From NCBI GenBank assembly GCA_016219875.1, contig JACRJZ010000137.1, positions 37,127-101,126 on the forward strand: a DNA stretch of 64,000 nucleotides, in the 5' to 3' direction. The notes below the pieces were generated by a model. The model was not told the DNA's origin, made no database searches, and was given only the letters and a program-made list of their open reading frames with translations. The number at the start of each line of letters is the position of its first letter. Position 1 is the first letter of the stretch. A program made the position numbers and the translations under genes. Of this stretch, positions 50,252-59,713 are shown in pieces. This DNA is from Verrucomicrobiota bacterium (lineage in GTDB: Bacteria; Verrucomicrobiota; Verrucomicrobiia; Limisphaerales; JACRJZ01).

Positions 50252-50998
50252 ATGATCGGATTGCTCGGAAAGAAAATGGGCCAGACCCGCGTGTATGACG
50301 CCCAGGGCAACGCGGTGCATGTCACCGTCGTCCTGGCCGGTCCCAACCGCGTGCTCCAGTGCAAGACCAACGACAGTGACGGCTATAATTCCGTCCAACT
50401 CGGCTTCGGCAAACAGAAGGACAGCCGCCTCACCAAGGCCAAGCTCGGCCACCTGAAGAAATTCGGCGTCGAAGCCAAACGCGAAGAACCGAAGACGCCC
50501 GTGGTGCTCGACGGCGTCCAGTGGATCGCGGAATTTCGCGACTTCGGCAAGCCGGTCAAGACCGGCGACCTCCTGAACGTGGACCTGTTCGCCAAAGGCG
50601 ACTGGATCGATGCCATTGGCACCACCAAGGGCCGCGGCTTCGAAGGCGTGGTGGGCCGGCACGGCTTTGCCGGTGGTGATTCCACCCACGGCGCCAAAGG
50701 CTGGCACCGCCGCGCGGGCGCCATTGGCTGCCGCTTGTTCCCCGGCACCGTGCGCCGCGGCCTCAAGATGCCCGGCCACATGGGCCAGGTGCAGCGCACC
50801 GTGCAGAACCTTGAAGTCATCCAGGTCCGCCCCGAGGACCACGTCCTCCTCATCAAGGGCGCCATCCCCGGCGCGACCGGCGACTACGTGATCATTCGCG
50901 AAGCCAAGAAGCGACCGTTGGGCACCAAGTTCGTCAAGGGCCCGGCGCAAACCCCGAAGAAAGGCAAGAGCGGCGCGGCTGCTCCGGCCAAGAAGTAA
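50252..50998 (+). CDS. rplC: Ribosomal protein L3
   Basis: 50S protein near the peptidyl-transferase centre, 248 residues including a short Lys/Ala tail. IGLLGKKMGQTRVYD, GTTKGRGFEGVVGRHGFAGG and RRGLKMPGHMGQVQRTVQN with the conserved glutamine-methylation region are seen. It ends 6 bp before rplD. Confidence 0.98.
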   Translation: MIGLLGKKMGQTRVYDAQGNAVHVTVVLAGPNRVLQCKTNDSDGYNSVQLGFGKQKDSRLTKAKLGHLKKFGVEAKREEPKTPVVLDGVQWIAEFRDFGKPVKTGDLLNVDLFAKGDWIDAIGTTKGRGFEGVVGRHGFAGGDSTHGAKGWHRRAGAIGCRLFPGTVRRGLKMPGHMGQVQRTVQNLEVIQVRPEDHVLLIKGAIPGATGDYVIIREAKKRPLGTKFVKGPAQTPKKGKSGAAAPAKK

Positions 50999-51004
50999 CC
51001 AGCC

Positions 51005-51628
51005 ATGAAGCTCCCCGTTAAAGACATTCAGGGAAAGGAAGCGGGCGAATTTGAAGTCAAATTCCCGCTCATCGAAAACCACCGCGGCACCCAGGCCGTT
51101 CACGACGTCGTCACCGCCTATCGCGCCAACCAGCGCCTGGGCACCGCCTGCACCAAGACCGTGGGCGAAGTGAGAGGCTCCAACAAAAAGCCCTGGCGCC
51201 AGAAAGGCACCGGCCGCGCCCGCGCCGGCTCCTTCCAAAGCCCGCTCTGGCGCGGTGGCGGCGTGGTCTTCGGTCCCCGGCCCCGCGACTTCAGCAAGAA
51301 GGTCAACGCCAAGGTCAAGAACCTCGCCCTCCAAAAAGCTTTCAGCTCGCGCCTCATTGCGGGCGACGTGATTGTGGTGGACGACCTCAAGCTCGCCGCT
51401 CCCAAGACCAAGGAATTCCTCGGCGTCCTCAAGGCCCTGGAGTTGACCAAGACCCTGCTCGTCGTCGTGCCGGCACGGGACGAAGCCCTCCTTCGCGCCT
51501 CGCGCAACGTGCCGGGCGTGGAACTCACCACCAGCGACGACCTGAACACCTACCAAGTGCTCTGGCCCAACAAGCTGCTCTTCACCAAGGGTGCCCTGGA
51601 GAAGATGGACGCCCGCCTCACCAAGTAA
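51005..51628 (+). CDS. rplD: Ribosomal protein L4
   Basis: 207-residue 50S protein lining the exit tunnel. RGTQAVHDVVTAYRANQRLG, then GSNKKPWRQKGTGRARAGSF (the extended loop) and GGGVVFGPRPRDFSKKVN are conserved. It is followed 17 bp later by rplW. Confidence 0.98.
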   Translation: MKLPVKDIQGKEAGEFEVKFPLIENHRGTQAVHDVVTAYRANQRLGTACTKTVGEVRGSNKKPWRQKGTGRARAGSFQSPLWRGGGVVFGPRPRDFSKKVNAKVKNLALQKAFSSRLIAGDVIVVDDLKLAAPKTKEFLGVLKALELTKTLLVVVPARDEALLRASRNVPGVELTTSDDLNTYQVLWPNKLLFTKGALEKMDARLTK

Positions 51629-51645
51629 GCAGAAAGGCCACCGCC

Positions 51646-51927
51646 ATGAATTCTTTCGACATCATCAAGACCGTCCGTGTGACGGAAAAAGGCACACGCC
51701 AGGGCGAGAAGCTGAACCAGTACACCCTCAAGGCCGACCCGCGCGCCACCAAGCCGCAGATCAAGCAGGCCGTGCAGGAACTGTTCAAAGTCAAAGTCCT
51801 TCGGGTGAACACCCTCAACGTCCGCGGCAAGCCCCGCCGCGCCCGCACGCCGAAGGCCGGCTGGACCCCGAACTGGAAGAAAGCCATCGTCACCCTCAAG
51901 GAAGGCGACAAGATCATCTTGACCTGA
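51646..51927 (+). CDS. rplW: Ribosomal protein L23
   Basis: 93-residue 50S protein at the exit-tunnel rim. IIKTVRVTEKGTRQGEKLNQ at the start and KVLRVNTLNVRGKPRRARTP show the family. The cluster stops here: rplB and the rest of the S10 operon are absent, and a terminator hairpin follows 27 bp later. Confidence 0.97.
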   Translation: MNSFDIIKTVRVTEKGTRQGEKLNQYTLKADPRATKPQIKQAVQELFKVKVLRVNTLNVRGKPRRARTPKAGWTPNWKKAIVTLKEGDKIILT

Positions 51928-51954
51928 TCGAGCCTCCACAGTTTTGACCCGAGA

Positions 51955-51984
51955 GGAGCAACGGCGCGAGTCGTTGCTCCTTTT
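51955..51984 (+). terminator. Terminator after rplW
   Basis: Perfect 9-bp stem GGAGCAACG/CGTTGCTCC with an 8-base loop, followed by TTTT. It closes the ribosomal cluster. Confidence 0.85.
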
Positions 51985-52023
51985 GCTTGGGCGAGGTTTG
52001 ACCCGCGCAACACGATGACGTCG

Positions 52024-52124
52024 GAGGCAATTTCAAAACTCGGTAGCAGCCGACGTGAGAAGGCTCAAATTTCAAGGGAATCAGAGCCTCCTCACGTCGG
52101 CTGCTACGGTTTTGAAAGAGGCTC
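52024..52124. repeat. Palindromic repeat family A
   Basis: Full copy with outer arms GAGGCAATTTCAAAAC and GTTTTGAAAGAGGCTC, 40 bp after the rplW terminator. The rest of the gap to 52428 holds only an inverted repeat (see 52336-52382) and no gene. Confidence 0.88.
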
Positions 52125-52335
52125 ATCGGCTTGGTGTTGTTGCCTAAACGGGTTGGTGACGCCGTCGGGTCCGGTGGAAAGTTGGTTTTGCACCAGACCC
52201 TTCCTCCCCCATCGGCGGCGTCCTTTCGACCACTTCGATCATCAACCCCATTGGGTTGCGGCGATGCCGCACTGGGCTATCTGTGCTCCATTCCAACGGC
52301 CTCACCCAGATTGATCTGACGTCCGCAGATGAAAC

Positions 52336-52382
52336 AACCCGGAGAGGTCAAACAGCACACGCTCATTTGGCCTCTCCGGGTT
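52336..52382. terminator. Hairpin between convergent units
   Basis: AACCCGGAGAGG and CCTCTCCGGGTT form a perfect 12-bp stem with a 23-base loop between the ribosomal cluster and the convergent minus-strand small gene. It has no U tract on the plus side, so it is a terminator candidate only. Confidence 0.5.
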
Positions 52383-52428
52383 GTCGCCAACGGCTGGTCA
52401 CGACAACGCCGGGCGTCGCGCTCCGGGA

Positions 52429-52641
52429 TCAGACCAGGCAGACGACCGTGAGGGCAATGGTGGCGGCCGACAAGGCCAGCACGGCCTCCGGCTCCACCAA
52501 CGACCGCCACACGGGTTTGTGAACCAGCCGGCCCCGGATCGACCAAGCGGGGTTGGGCTGCCGCAGGCATTCGCGCAACATCAAGCCGCCGAACGCCACG
52601 GTTACTACCAAATTCATCCAGAACAAACCGGTCGTGCTCAT
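52429..52641 (-). CDS. Small two-helix membrane protein
   Basis: 70-residue protein from ATG 52641 with TM helices at about 5-25 (LFWMNLVVTVAFGGLMLREC) and 50-69 (AVLALSAATIALTVVCLV) and a basic loop between them (RGRLVHKPVWRSL). No family recognised. It lies downstream of the beta-helix gene on the same strand, about 290 bp away. Confidence 0.5.
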   Translation of the reverse strand: MSTTGLFWMNLVVTVAFGGLMLRECLRQPNPAWSIRGRLVHKPVWRSLVEPEAVLALSAATIALTVVCLV

Positions 52642-52934
52642 CGTATGGCCTTTCTCATCGCGATTGTTACGCACCGGTAACAACCGCGTGACAGCACTGT
52701 GTCACGGGAAAGGCGGCCAGCAAGTCTTGGTTTGTTACATTTTCCGCAAGCGGCCCTTTTGACCTGCGTGAACACGGCTGATCTCTTCGAGTCTGTGTCA
52801 TCTGTGCCATCGGTGGCTCTCAACTGCCGGGTTTGAATTCATGGAGAAGCCGCGGCCAAGAAAGAGGGCCGCGCTCTGCGGCGCGGCCCTCCGGGGTCTT
52901 GGCAATCGCCCGATCGATTGCCGTTCGGTGATCC

Positions 52935-55883
52935 TTACTGCGCGATCACTTGGAAGACCTTCAGCGTGTCTCCAGTGATGGGGTTCGTCAGGGTGATGAT
53001 GCCGCCGGTACCGGGTTGGGCGCTGCCTTCGTTTGCCCAGCCGGCCGCGGAACCGATGCTGTTCTTGGACTGCAACTGGTAGCTGACTCCGGCCTGCGAG
53101 GCGAAGTCCACCACGAACGCGCTGCCGCTGCGGGCGAAGCCCAGGTTCGGCCGGGCGGGCGGGATCGTTGTCGCATTGGCCGGCACTTCCACGCCACCGC
53201 CGGCGCCGGTCATGATGCCGTACTCACTCAGCGCGGTCCAACCGCTGGCCCAGTTCAGGCCGTTGAACGCGCCTTTGTACGCCACGGGCGTGTAGAAACC
53301 GTCGTTCGGCGCCACACGCAAGGAGGTCAGCGCCGGACTGCCGGGCGCTGGGCGAGGATCGAACTGGAAAGCCGGCGTATTGTTGCGATTGATTCCGCGG
53401 AGCATGGGGTTCACGACTTCGTTGCTCCGGCTGGCGTCGGTGAAGAGCACTTGCGCTTGCGCGGTTTCGGCGACCAGCGTCGCCACGCCGTTGGTCAGGA
53501 AGGTCCAGAACAGGTTGTCCCGCATGTCCAACAACCCGTTGGTCAAATGGACCGCCGCCGCGGCGTCCACGCGCACGCCCGACCCGCCGAACTCGGTGAG
53601 GATGCTGTTGTAAATCATGGGGGCCGCGTAGTCGCGAATCTGCAGGCCGCGGTTGGCCGCCGTGTTCGTCCCAGCGCCGATCCAGGTCACATTGTAGAAC
53701 TGGAAGTTGCCGATAGGTGTGTTCGTGCCAGTGGTGGCTCCATTGAGTTCGCCGTTCAACTCGGCGCCGTTGTCTTTGGCCCCGCGCTCTTGGATGCCCA
53801 GCAAGAATTGGTTCTTGCCGCGATAGCCCATGTCCGTGTCGAAGCAGTCATCGTCACAAAACGCGCTCACGAGATACTTCGCATTGACGGTGCCGCCGAA
53901 GAACTCGAAGCCGTCGTCGGCAATCGCGTAAGCTTCGACGTGGTCGATGACCGTGCCGCGACCGACGGCACCCAAGGAAAGACCGTTGATTTCCTTGTTC
54001 GGGAGAATCTTCACGCCGCCGTGACGGATGGAGACATAACGCAACACGCCGGAGTTGTCGTGGTCGTCGTTGCCACCAAAGCGATTCACGTTCTGGCCGT
54101 TGATCTGGATGTCGGACAGCCCCTCATAGACTTCGTACTTCGGAGTCGCGAGGTTGCCGGCACTGTCGGCGGCCATGTTGAGAACGGCCTGGCCAAAGAT
54201 GACGACCCCGCCCCAAAGGGCGCGGCTGTAGATGCCGAGGTCCGACGGATCGTAAACATCGTCCTGTTCCGCGGTGAAGATGATGGGGTTCTCCGGGGTG
54301 CCCTCGGCGTAGATTTTGCCGCCCCGCGCCACGAGCAACGCGGAGAATTCGTTGGTGCCGCCCGGCTTGCCCTTGACGACCGTGCCGGCTTCGATGTTGA
54401 GAACGCCGCCGTCAAGGACATAAATCTGGCCGTTCAGAACGTATTCATTCGTGCGATACCAGTTCGCGGTGCCGGAGACAGGAGCAGTGACCTGGACGAA
54501 GTTCGCGTCGCGTGGAGGAAGGAAGCCGTATTCCGAAAGAGCGGTCCAGCCGTCGATCCAGAGGTTGTTGCCATCGAAGGCGCCCGCGTAGGCCACCGGC
54601 CTGTAAAAGCCGTCCTGCGGCGCGGTGCGTGACGAGGTCAGGGCCGGGCTGCCGGGGGCTGGACGCGGATCCAGCGCGCCGTTGTTGGTGCGGCTGATAC
54701 TGCGGAGCAGAGGATTCACGACTTCGTTGCTGCGGCTGGCGTCGGTGAAAAGCACCTGGGCCGGCGCGGTTTCGGCCACCGGCGCTGCCACGCCGTTGGT
54801 GAGGAAAGCCCAGAACAGGTTGTTCCGCAAATCGAGCAACCCGTTGGTCAGGTGGACCGACGCGGCGGCATCCACGCGCACGCCCGAGCCGCCGAACTCG
54901 GTGAGGATGCTGTTGTAGATGCGCGGCGCCGCATAGTCCCGAATCTGCAAACCGCGGTTGGCCGCCGTGTTCGTGCCCGCGCCGATCCAAGTGCAGTTGT
55001 AGATTTCGAAGTTGCCGATGGGCGAGTTCGTGCCGGTCGTTGCACCGTTGATTTCGCCGTTCAGTTCGGCGCCGTTGTCTTTGGCTCCCCGTTCCTGGAT
55101 GCCCAGCCAGAACTGGTTCTTGCCCCGGTAGCCCATGTCCGTGTCGAAGCAATCGTCGTCGCAGAACGCGCTCACCAGGTAGCGCGTGTTCACGGTCCCG
55201 CCGAAGAACTCGAAGCCGTCGTCGGCAATCGCGTAGGCCTCGACGTGGTCAATGACCGTGCCGCGGCCGACGGCCCCGAGAGAGAGGCCGTTGATTTCCC
55301 TGTTGGGGAGAATCTTGACGCCGCCGTGGCGGATGGAGACGTAGCGGAAGACGCCGGAACTGTCGTCGTCGTCGTCGCCGCCGAAGCGGTTGACGAACTG
55401 GCCGTTGATCTGGATGTCGGACAAGCCTTCATAGACTTCGTATTGGGGGTCGGCGAGGTTGCCGGCACTGTCGGCGGCCATGTTGATGCGAGCCTTCCCG
55501 AAGATGACGACACCGCCCCAAAGGGCGCGGCTGTAAATGCCGAGATCGGCCGGGTCAGTGACGTCGTCCTGCTCCGCGGTAAAGACGATCGGCTTGGTGC
55601 GGGTGCCCTCGGCGTAGATCTTGCCGCCACGGGCGACGAGCAGCGCGGAGAAATCGTTGGTCCCGCCCGGCTTGCCCTTGACGACGGTGCCCGGTTCGAT
55701 GCTGAGGACGCCGCCGTCGAGGACGTAGATCTGGCCGTTGAGGATGTATTCATTGGTTTGGTGCCAGGTGCTGGCACCGCTGATGTGGCTGGTCACTTGG
55801 ACTGTGTCTGCTGAAGCAGCTGCCGGCGCCAGAAGGCAGGCCGAAAGCCCGAACACGTTGAGGAGTTGGAGATGCTTTTTCAT
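52935..55883 (-). CDS. Secreted beta-helix-like protein with internal duplication
   Basis: 982-residue exported protein with a type I signal peptide at 1-25 (MKKHLQLLNVFGLSACLLAP...). Residues about 28-460 and 461-890 are two near-identical copies, each starting with an NGQIYVLDGGVL...GTVVKGKPGG unit and including FRYVSIRHGGVKILPN, GTVIDHVEAYAIADDGFEFF and FCDDDCFDTDMGYRGKNQF. The aspartate-rich turns could bind calcium. The tail (VSYQLQSKNSIGSAAGWANE) is a verrucomicrobial exoprotein module. It is encoded 341 bp after the TonB-receptor gene, so it is probably its partner. Neither lipobox nor anchor is seen. Confidence 0.78.
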   Translation of the reverse strand: MKKHLQLLNVFGLSACLLAPAAASADTVQVTSHISGASTWHQTNEYILNGQIYVLDGGVLSIEPGTVVKGKPGGTNDFSALLVARGGKIYAEGTRTKPIVFTAEQDDVTDPADLGIYSRALWGGVVIFGKARINMAADSAGNLADPQYEVYEGLSDIQINGQFVNRFGGDDDDDSSGVFRYVSIRHGGVKILPNREINGLSLGAVGRGTVIDHVEAYAIADDGFEFFGGTVNTRYLVSAFCDDDCFDTDMGYRGKNQFWLGIQERGAKDNGAELNGEINGATTGTNSPIGNFEIYNCTWIGAGTNTAANRGLQIRDYAAPRIYNSILTEFGGSGVRVDAAASVHLTNGLLDLRNNLFWAFLTNGVAAPVAETAPAQVLFTDASRSNEVVNPLLRSISRTNNGALDPRPAPGSPALTSSRTAPQDGFYRPVAYAGAFDGNNLWIDGWTALSEYGFLPPRDANFVQVTAPVSGTANWYRTNEYVLNGQIYVLDGGVLNIEAGTVVKGKPGGTNEFSALLVARGGKIYAEGTPENPIIFTAEQDDVYDPSDLGIYSRALWGGVVIFGQAVLNMAADSAGNLATPKYEVYEGLSDIQINGQNVNRFGGNDDHDNSGVLRYVSIRHGGVKILPNKEINGLSLGAVGRGTVIDHVEAYAIADDGFEFFGGTVNAKYLVSAFCDDDCFDTDMGYRGKNQFLLGIQERGAKDNGAELNGELNGATTGTNTPIGNFQFYNVTWIGAGTNTAANRGLQIRDYAAPMIYNSILTEFGGSGVRVDAAAAVHLTNGLLDMRDNLFWTFLTNGVATLVAETAQAQVLFTDASRSNEVVNPMLRGINRNNTPAFQFDPRPAPGSPALTSLRVAPNDGFYTPVAYKGAFNGLNWASGWTALSEYGIMTGAGGGVEVPANATTIPPARPNLGFARSGSAFVVDFASQAGVSYQLQSKNSIGSAAGWANEGSAQPGTGGIITLTNPITGDTLKVFQVIAQ

Positions 55884-56224
55884 GAGCCGAATATTTGTTG
55901 GTTTACACGTCATGCACTACACCCTCACTTCAGCACCGCTGTATGACGCCCATATTCCAATCGCGTCACAACTCGGTGAACTCCGCGAAGGGGAGAAGGC
56001 AGAAGGCAGTGGGCAGAGCGGCCCCTCAGCCGGAACGATGCCGTTGAGGAGGGGGAGCGCAAGCCACCGGCCGGCGGTGTTGGGCAGCCCGCCCAACACT
56101 TCGTTCCACCGTTCTTTCCCGCACCGAGCGGTGGGGCGGGAGTTTGTGGGGCGAGGTTTTCGGCGCGCCGCCGAAAACCGCCCGCGAGCCGCGGGCGCTC
56201 CCCACGCAACGTCATCGTTCCGGC
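55884..56224. other. Intergenic region with hairpins between receptor and beta-helix genes
   Basis: 341 bp without a gene. It contains the perfect palindromes GGTTTTCGGCG-CGC-CGCCGAAAACC (56155-56179), GCCCGCG-AGC-CGCGGGC (56180-56196) and TGTTGGGC-AGCCC-GCCCAACA (about 56078-56099). The first may terminate or attenuate transcription after the receptor gene. Confidence 0.6.
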
Positions 56225-59203
56225 TCAGAAGTCGTAGCTTAGCGACAAGCCGAAGGTCATGCCGCGCCGGCAGGAGGAGTAAATGAAGTTGGAGTTCTCG
56301 CCGTAGGTGCGCTTGATCTCGGGGTCGAGAAGGTTCCGGGCGGTGAATTTCATCGTCATGTTCCGACTCAGCTTCTGCGACAAGACCAAGTCGAGTGTGA
56401 GCGGCGGATGTTCATAAACGTCTTCGGCGATGGGGCTGGCAATGGAGATGCGCGGGCCGGCTGCATTCAGGATCAGTGATGCGCTGGTGCCGGAGCGCGG
56501 GTTGTCGTAGCTGAGGTCGAGGTTGAGGATGTACGGCGACTGATCGTAGAGCGGGCGGTTCTGGGAGGCTCCGGGCACATACTTCAGCTTGTTTCCGTAC
56601 TCGGCGACGGTGAGCGAAGTCTCCGACTGGATGTAGGAGAAATTCCCGCCCAGGCTCCAGTAGCGCAGGTTGGCGTCCAGGAAATCCAGCGTCTTGCGGG
56701 CTTCGAACTCGACCCCCATGACGGTGGAGGCCTCGCGGTTGATGAAAGAGATGTTGTCGGCCAGGTTGTCGAGCGCGATGCGTTCAATGGCGCCTTGGAT
56801 TTTTTTGTAGAAAAGACTCACGCTGAGCAGTTCTCCGGCGCGCGGAAACCACTCCCAGCGCAGGTCGTAGTTCTCACTCGCGCTCATGGTCAGGTTGGGA
56901 TTTCCGTCGAGCAACACGTCCAGAAAGGGGTCGTAGCTGCGGTAGGCCGCCAGCTCGCGGAACGAGGGCCGGGCCACCGTCTGGCTGTAATGCAGACGGA
57001 TGTTCATGTTGGTGCGCGCGGCGTAGATCAAGCCGGCGGCGGGCAACAGATCGGTCTGCTCGATTTTGCTGTGGTTCTCCCGCAGGCCAGTCCAGACACT
57101 GGGAAGATCGCTGTAGGAATCGACCGTTAGGTCGGTCGTTTCCAGACGGAGCCCGCCGACCAGCCTCACACGGTTCACGACTGGGAAGTCGAGCATGAAG
57201 TAGGCGGCTTGGACGGCGGACTTGCCGTCGTAGAAGCTGTCGTAGGTCTGGACGTACCGCAGCCAGTCATAGGCGATGCGGCCGTTGGAGTTGTTGGTCC
57301 GCAGGTTCGTGTAACCGAGATTGTCCGACCGAAGGTAGTTGTTCGGGTCGCCGTCGAAGCCGCCCAAGATGTCCTTGTAATAGAATCCCCGCTCCTGGAA
57401 CGAACGTTCCGAGAGGCTGTCAAAAACGCCCAGCTTCAATTGCCCCTCCTCGTCGCGCCATTGGCGGAACGGAATGGTCAGGTCGAGCTTCAGATTGCGG
57501 TTCTGTTCTTCGAGCGTGCGGAAATAGCGGGTCGGGTCGCCTGGATCGGGCAGACCGGAGGCGCTGGTCGCAAAGGCGCCGCCATCTTGCTTGTAATTGA
57601 AAAAGCGCACGTCCGGCTCGTCCTGCGAGGTGTCGGAGAGGGCGGCCAGCCAGTCGAGCTTGAGGTCGCCCAGGGTCGGGAAACGATCCGTTCCCCGAAG
57701 CTGAAACGTGTTGAGCGAGCGTTCCGTGAACTGGAGCCGGTTCTGGTAGATGGTGGCGCCAGGATCAGTTTCCTGAGTGCCAACCTGCTGACGGCCGTAG
57801 TCGATGCCATTCTGGTTGTAGAGGAAGTTGAACGACACGTCGTGGTCGTCCAGGAGTTGATAGGCCAGCGTCGTCATGCCCGACCAGTTCACGGTGTCCA
57901 CCGCCAGCGCGTCCCGGTTGTCTTTGCTGATCTCAAACGCTCCGCCGGTGGTGGGCTTGTAGCGACGCGAAATGCCGTCGTCGTAAAAGGTGAAATCGCG
58001 CTTGTAGCTCAAGCTGCCGAAGACACCCAAGGGGCGGCCCAGCAGGTGCGTGGTGTCTCCGGCGGCGACCGCGAAATTATGGTTCAGAGGCGGTGCCTCA
58101 TGGGTCGGGGCGAACTGGGCAGGCCCCAGCAGTTTGGTCAAATCGTTCAGGGAGTCGGCTGCCTGGATGTTCGCCTGGTACTCGGGGCGCGTGCGCGGGC
58201 CGGTGGTGAAGACAGGTGCCGGCGGCCGGACGCTGAGATCATTGAGTCGTTGCGGCAGGGCGCGTGAGCCGTCATCCATCCCCAGCCAATCCAGCCCGCC
58301 GCCTTTGTAGGTGAGAAACTTGTCGTTGCCCGTCGCCTTCGTGTTGTAGGCGCCGCCAACCGAGACGTTGGCGAACGGGCGCTCGGGAAACGACTTGCTG
58401 ACGATGTTGATGCCGCCGCCCGTGAACGCCCCCTGTTGGTCGGGGGTGAAAGTCTTGGCCACGACCACCTTCTCGATGATTTGCGCTGGAAACAAGTCGA
58501 GCGAGGCCGAGCGGCGGTAGGGATCGGCAGAAGGAATCTCGCCGCCGTTGAACGTCGTGGTCACGTAGCGGTCGCTCAGACCGCGGATCACCGCGAACCG
58601 CCCGTCCACGATGGACGCGCCCGCGACCTTGTTGACGATGGCCCCGGCGTCGGACACGCCCGACTTGGAGATTTGCTCCGAGCCAAACGCCTCCGTCGAG
58701 GCCGCTTCCTTCGCGCGCTCCATCAACAACTGTTTGATCGTGGTCTTGGGTGGAGGGGCGAACGATGGCTTGGACGGCCCGACCTTGGGCGCAGCTGCGA
58801 CCTTGGGTGGGGCGCTCGTGGCTCCGCCGGAACCGGAGCCGCCGCCGGCGGAGGAACCGGTCGTCTGCCGGCGCGTGTCCGTGAAGAACGTCTCACCGTG
58901 CGCCTCCGGCGCGTCGGTCGCGACGGCGCGGCGCGTGCCGCTGCTGGCGGTGGAAGGGCCGACGCCCTGATTGATGGGCGGCAGTTTCGGCGGTGGTGCG
59001 GTCTTTTGCTGAACGGGTTTGGCGTCGTCCTTCTTGGTTTCCTTTTTCTCGGCGCGCACGAACTCCAGCGCCCGCCGCGCCATCTCTTCCAGTTTGCCCG
59101 TCTTCCACGCCCAATAGCCGACGCCGAGGATGACGACCACGTGCAAGATCACGGCGATCAAGAGGCTGGTCCGGTCCTTTTTTACTTTGGTCTGACGCGA
59201 CAT
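56225..59203 (-). CDS. TonB-dependent receptor with fused TonB-like N-terminus
   Basis: 992-residue outer-membrane receptor. Residues 165-290 are a plug domain (VNKVAGASIVDGRFAVIRGL, FTPDQQGAFTGGGINIVSKS), and the rest is a 22-strand-type barrel ending in the aromatic residue of LSLSYDF. In place of a cleavable signal peptide, the protein begins with a basic segment and one TM helix (12-33, SLLIAVILHVVVILGVGYWA) carrying H21, equivalent to the essential histidine of the TonB helix. KK-rich and PPPKLPP linkers follow to about 155. No signal-peptidase site follows the helix. exbD and exbB lie directly upstream, and no separate tonB is present. Confidence 0.88.
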   Translation of the reverse strand: MSRQTKVKKDRTSLLIAVILHVVVILGVGYWAWKTGKLEEMARRALEFVRAEKKETKKDDAKPVQQKTAPPPKLPPINQGVGPSTASSGTRRAVATDAPEAHGETFFTDTRRQTTGSSAGGGSGSGGATSAPPKVAAAPKVGPSKPSFAPPPKTTIKQLLMERAKEAASTEAFGSEQISKSGVSDAGAIVNKVAGASIVDGRFAVIRGLSDRYVTTTFNGGEIPSADPYRRSASLDLFPAQIIEKVVVAKTFTPDQQGAFTGGGINIVSKSFPERPFANVSVGGAYNTKATGNDKFLTYKGGGLDWLGMDDGSRALPQRLNDLSVRPPAPVFTTGPRTRPEYQANIQAADSLNDLTKLLGPAQFAPTHEAPPLNHNFAVAAGDTTHLLGRPLGVFGSLSYKRDFTFYDDGISRRYKPTTGGAFEISKDNRDALAVDTVNWSGMTTLAYQLLDDHDVSFNFLYNQNGIDYGRQQVGTQETDPGATIYQNRLQFTERSLNTFQLRGTDRFPTLGDLKLDWLAALSDTSQDEPDVRFFNYKQDGGAFATSASGLPDPGDPTRYFRTLEEQNRNLKLDLTIPFRQWRDEEGQLKLGVFDSLSERSFQERGFYYKDILGGFDGDPNNYLRSDNLGYTNLRTNNSNGRIAYDWLRYVQTYDSFYDGKSAVQAAYFMLDFPVVNRVRLVGGLRLETTDLTVDSYSDLPSVWTGLRENHSKIEQTDLLPAAGLIYAARTNMNIRLHYSQTVARPSFRELAAYRSYDPFLDVLLDGNPNLTMSASENYDLRWEWFPRAGELLSVSLFYKKIQGAIERIALDNLADNISFINREASTVMGVEFEARKTLDFLDANLRYWSLGGNFSYIQSETSLTVAEYGNKLKYVPGASQNRPLYDQSPYILNLDLSYDNPRSGTSASLILNAAGPRISIASPIAEDVYEHPPLTLDLVLSQKLSRNMTMKFTARNLLDPEIKRTYGENSNFIYSSCRRGMTFGLSLSYDF

Positions 59204-59266
59204 CGGGGTTTTCGGTCTGAGACATCCGGGGCGCGGGCACGGCGGGACAGATTCGTCAAGGCAGTG

Positions 59267-59677
59267 CTAGTGGCCGGTCGTTTCGGTCGCCAGCCCCACC
59301 TTGGCAATGTTGGCCGAAACCAGCACGTCCAGCACGCCGATGATTTTCTGGTATTGAATCCGGGAATCGCCCCGGACAACCACGCTCAAATCCGGGTCTT
59401 GCTTGCGGAACTCGACGAGGGTCTTGAGCAGTTCGTCGTCGGTCATCGGCACGGCGTTGAGATAGACTTTGCCGGAGTTGTCGATGGTCACGTAGTTGGC
59501 CTTGGCAGGTTTCTCCTTGGGCCGGCTCGACGCCGTGGGCAACGAGATTTCCAGGTCGTTGACCGGCGGCGCGGTCGTGATGATGAAGATCACCAGCAGC
59601 ACAAACGCCAGGTCGAGGAGCGGGGTGATGTTCAGCTCCGTGAGCGTGTGGTGTTTGCTGGCCGAATATTTTTTCAT
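59267..59677 (-). CDS. exbD: ExbD/TolR-family energy transducer
   Basis: 136-residue inner-membrane protein with one TM helix (about 18-38) and a periplasmic domain. The TM has the conserved proton-path aspartate in TPLLDLAFVLLVIFII (D22). It is encoded between exbB and the receptor on the same strand, with 36 and 63 bp gaps, and forms the proton-driven motor with ExbB. Confidence 0.93.
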   Translation of the reverse strand: MKKYSASKHHTLTELNITPLLDLAFVLLVIFIITTAPPVNDLEISLPTASSRPKEKPAKANYVTIDNSGKVYLNAVPMTDDELLKTLVEFRKQDPDLSVVVRGDSRIQYQKIIGVLDVLVSANIAKVGLATETTGH

Positions 59678-59713
59678 GTTGGCATGGCCTGGGTGGAAAC
59701 CGCACGGCCGCGG

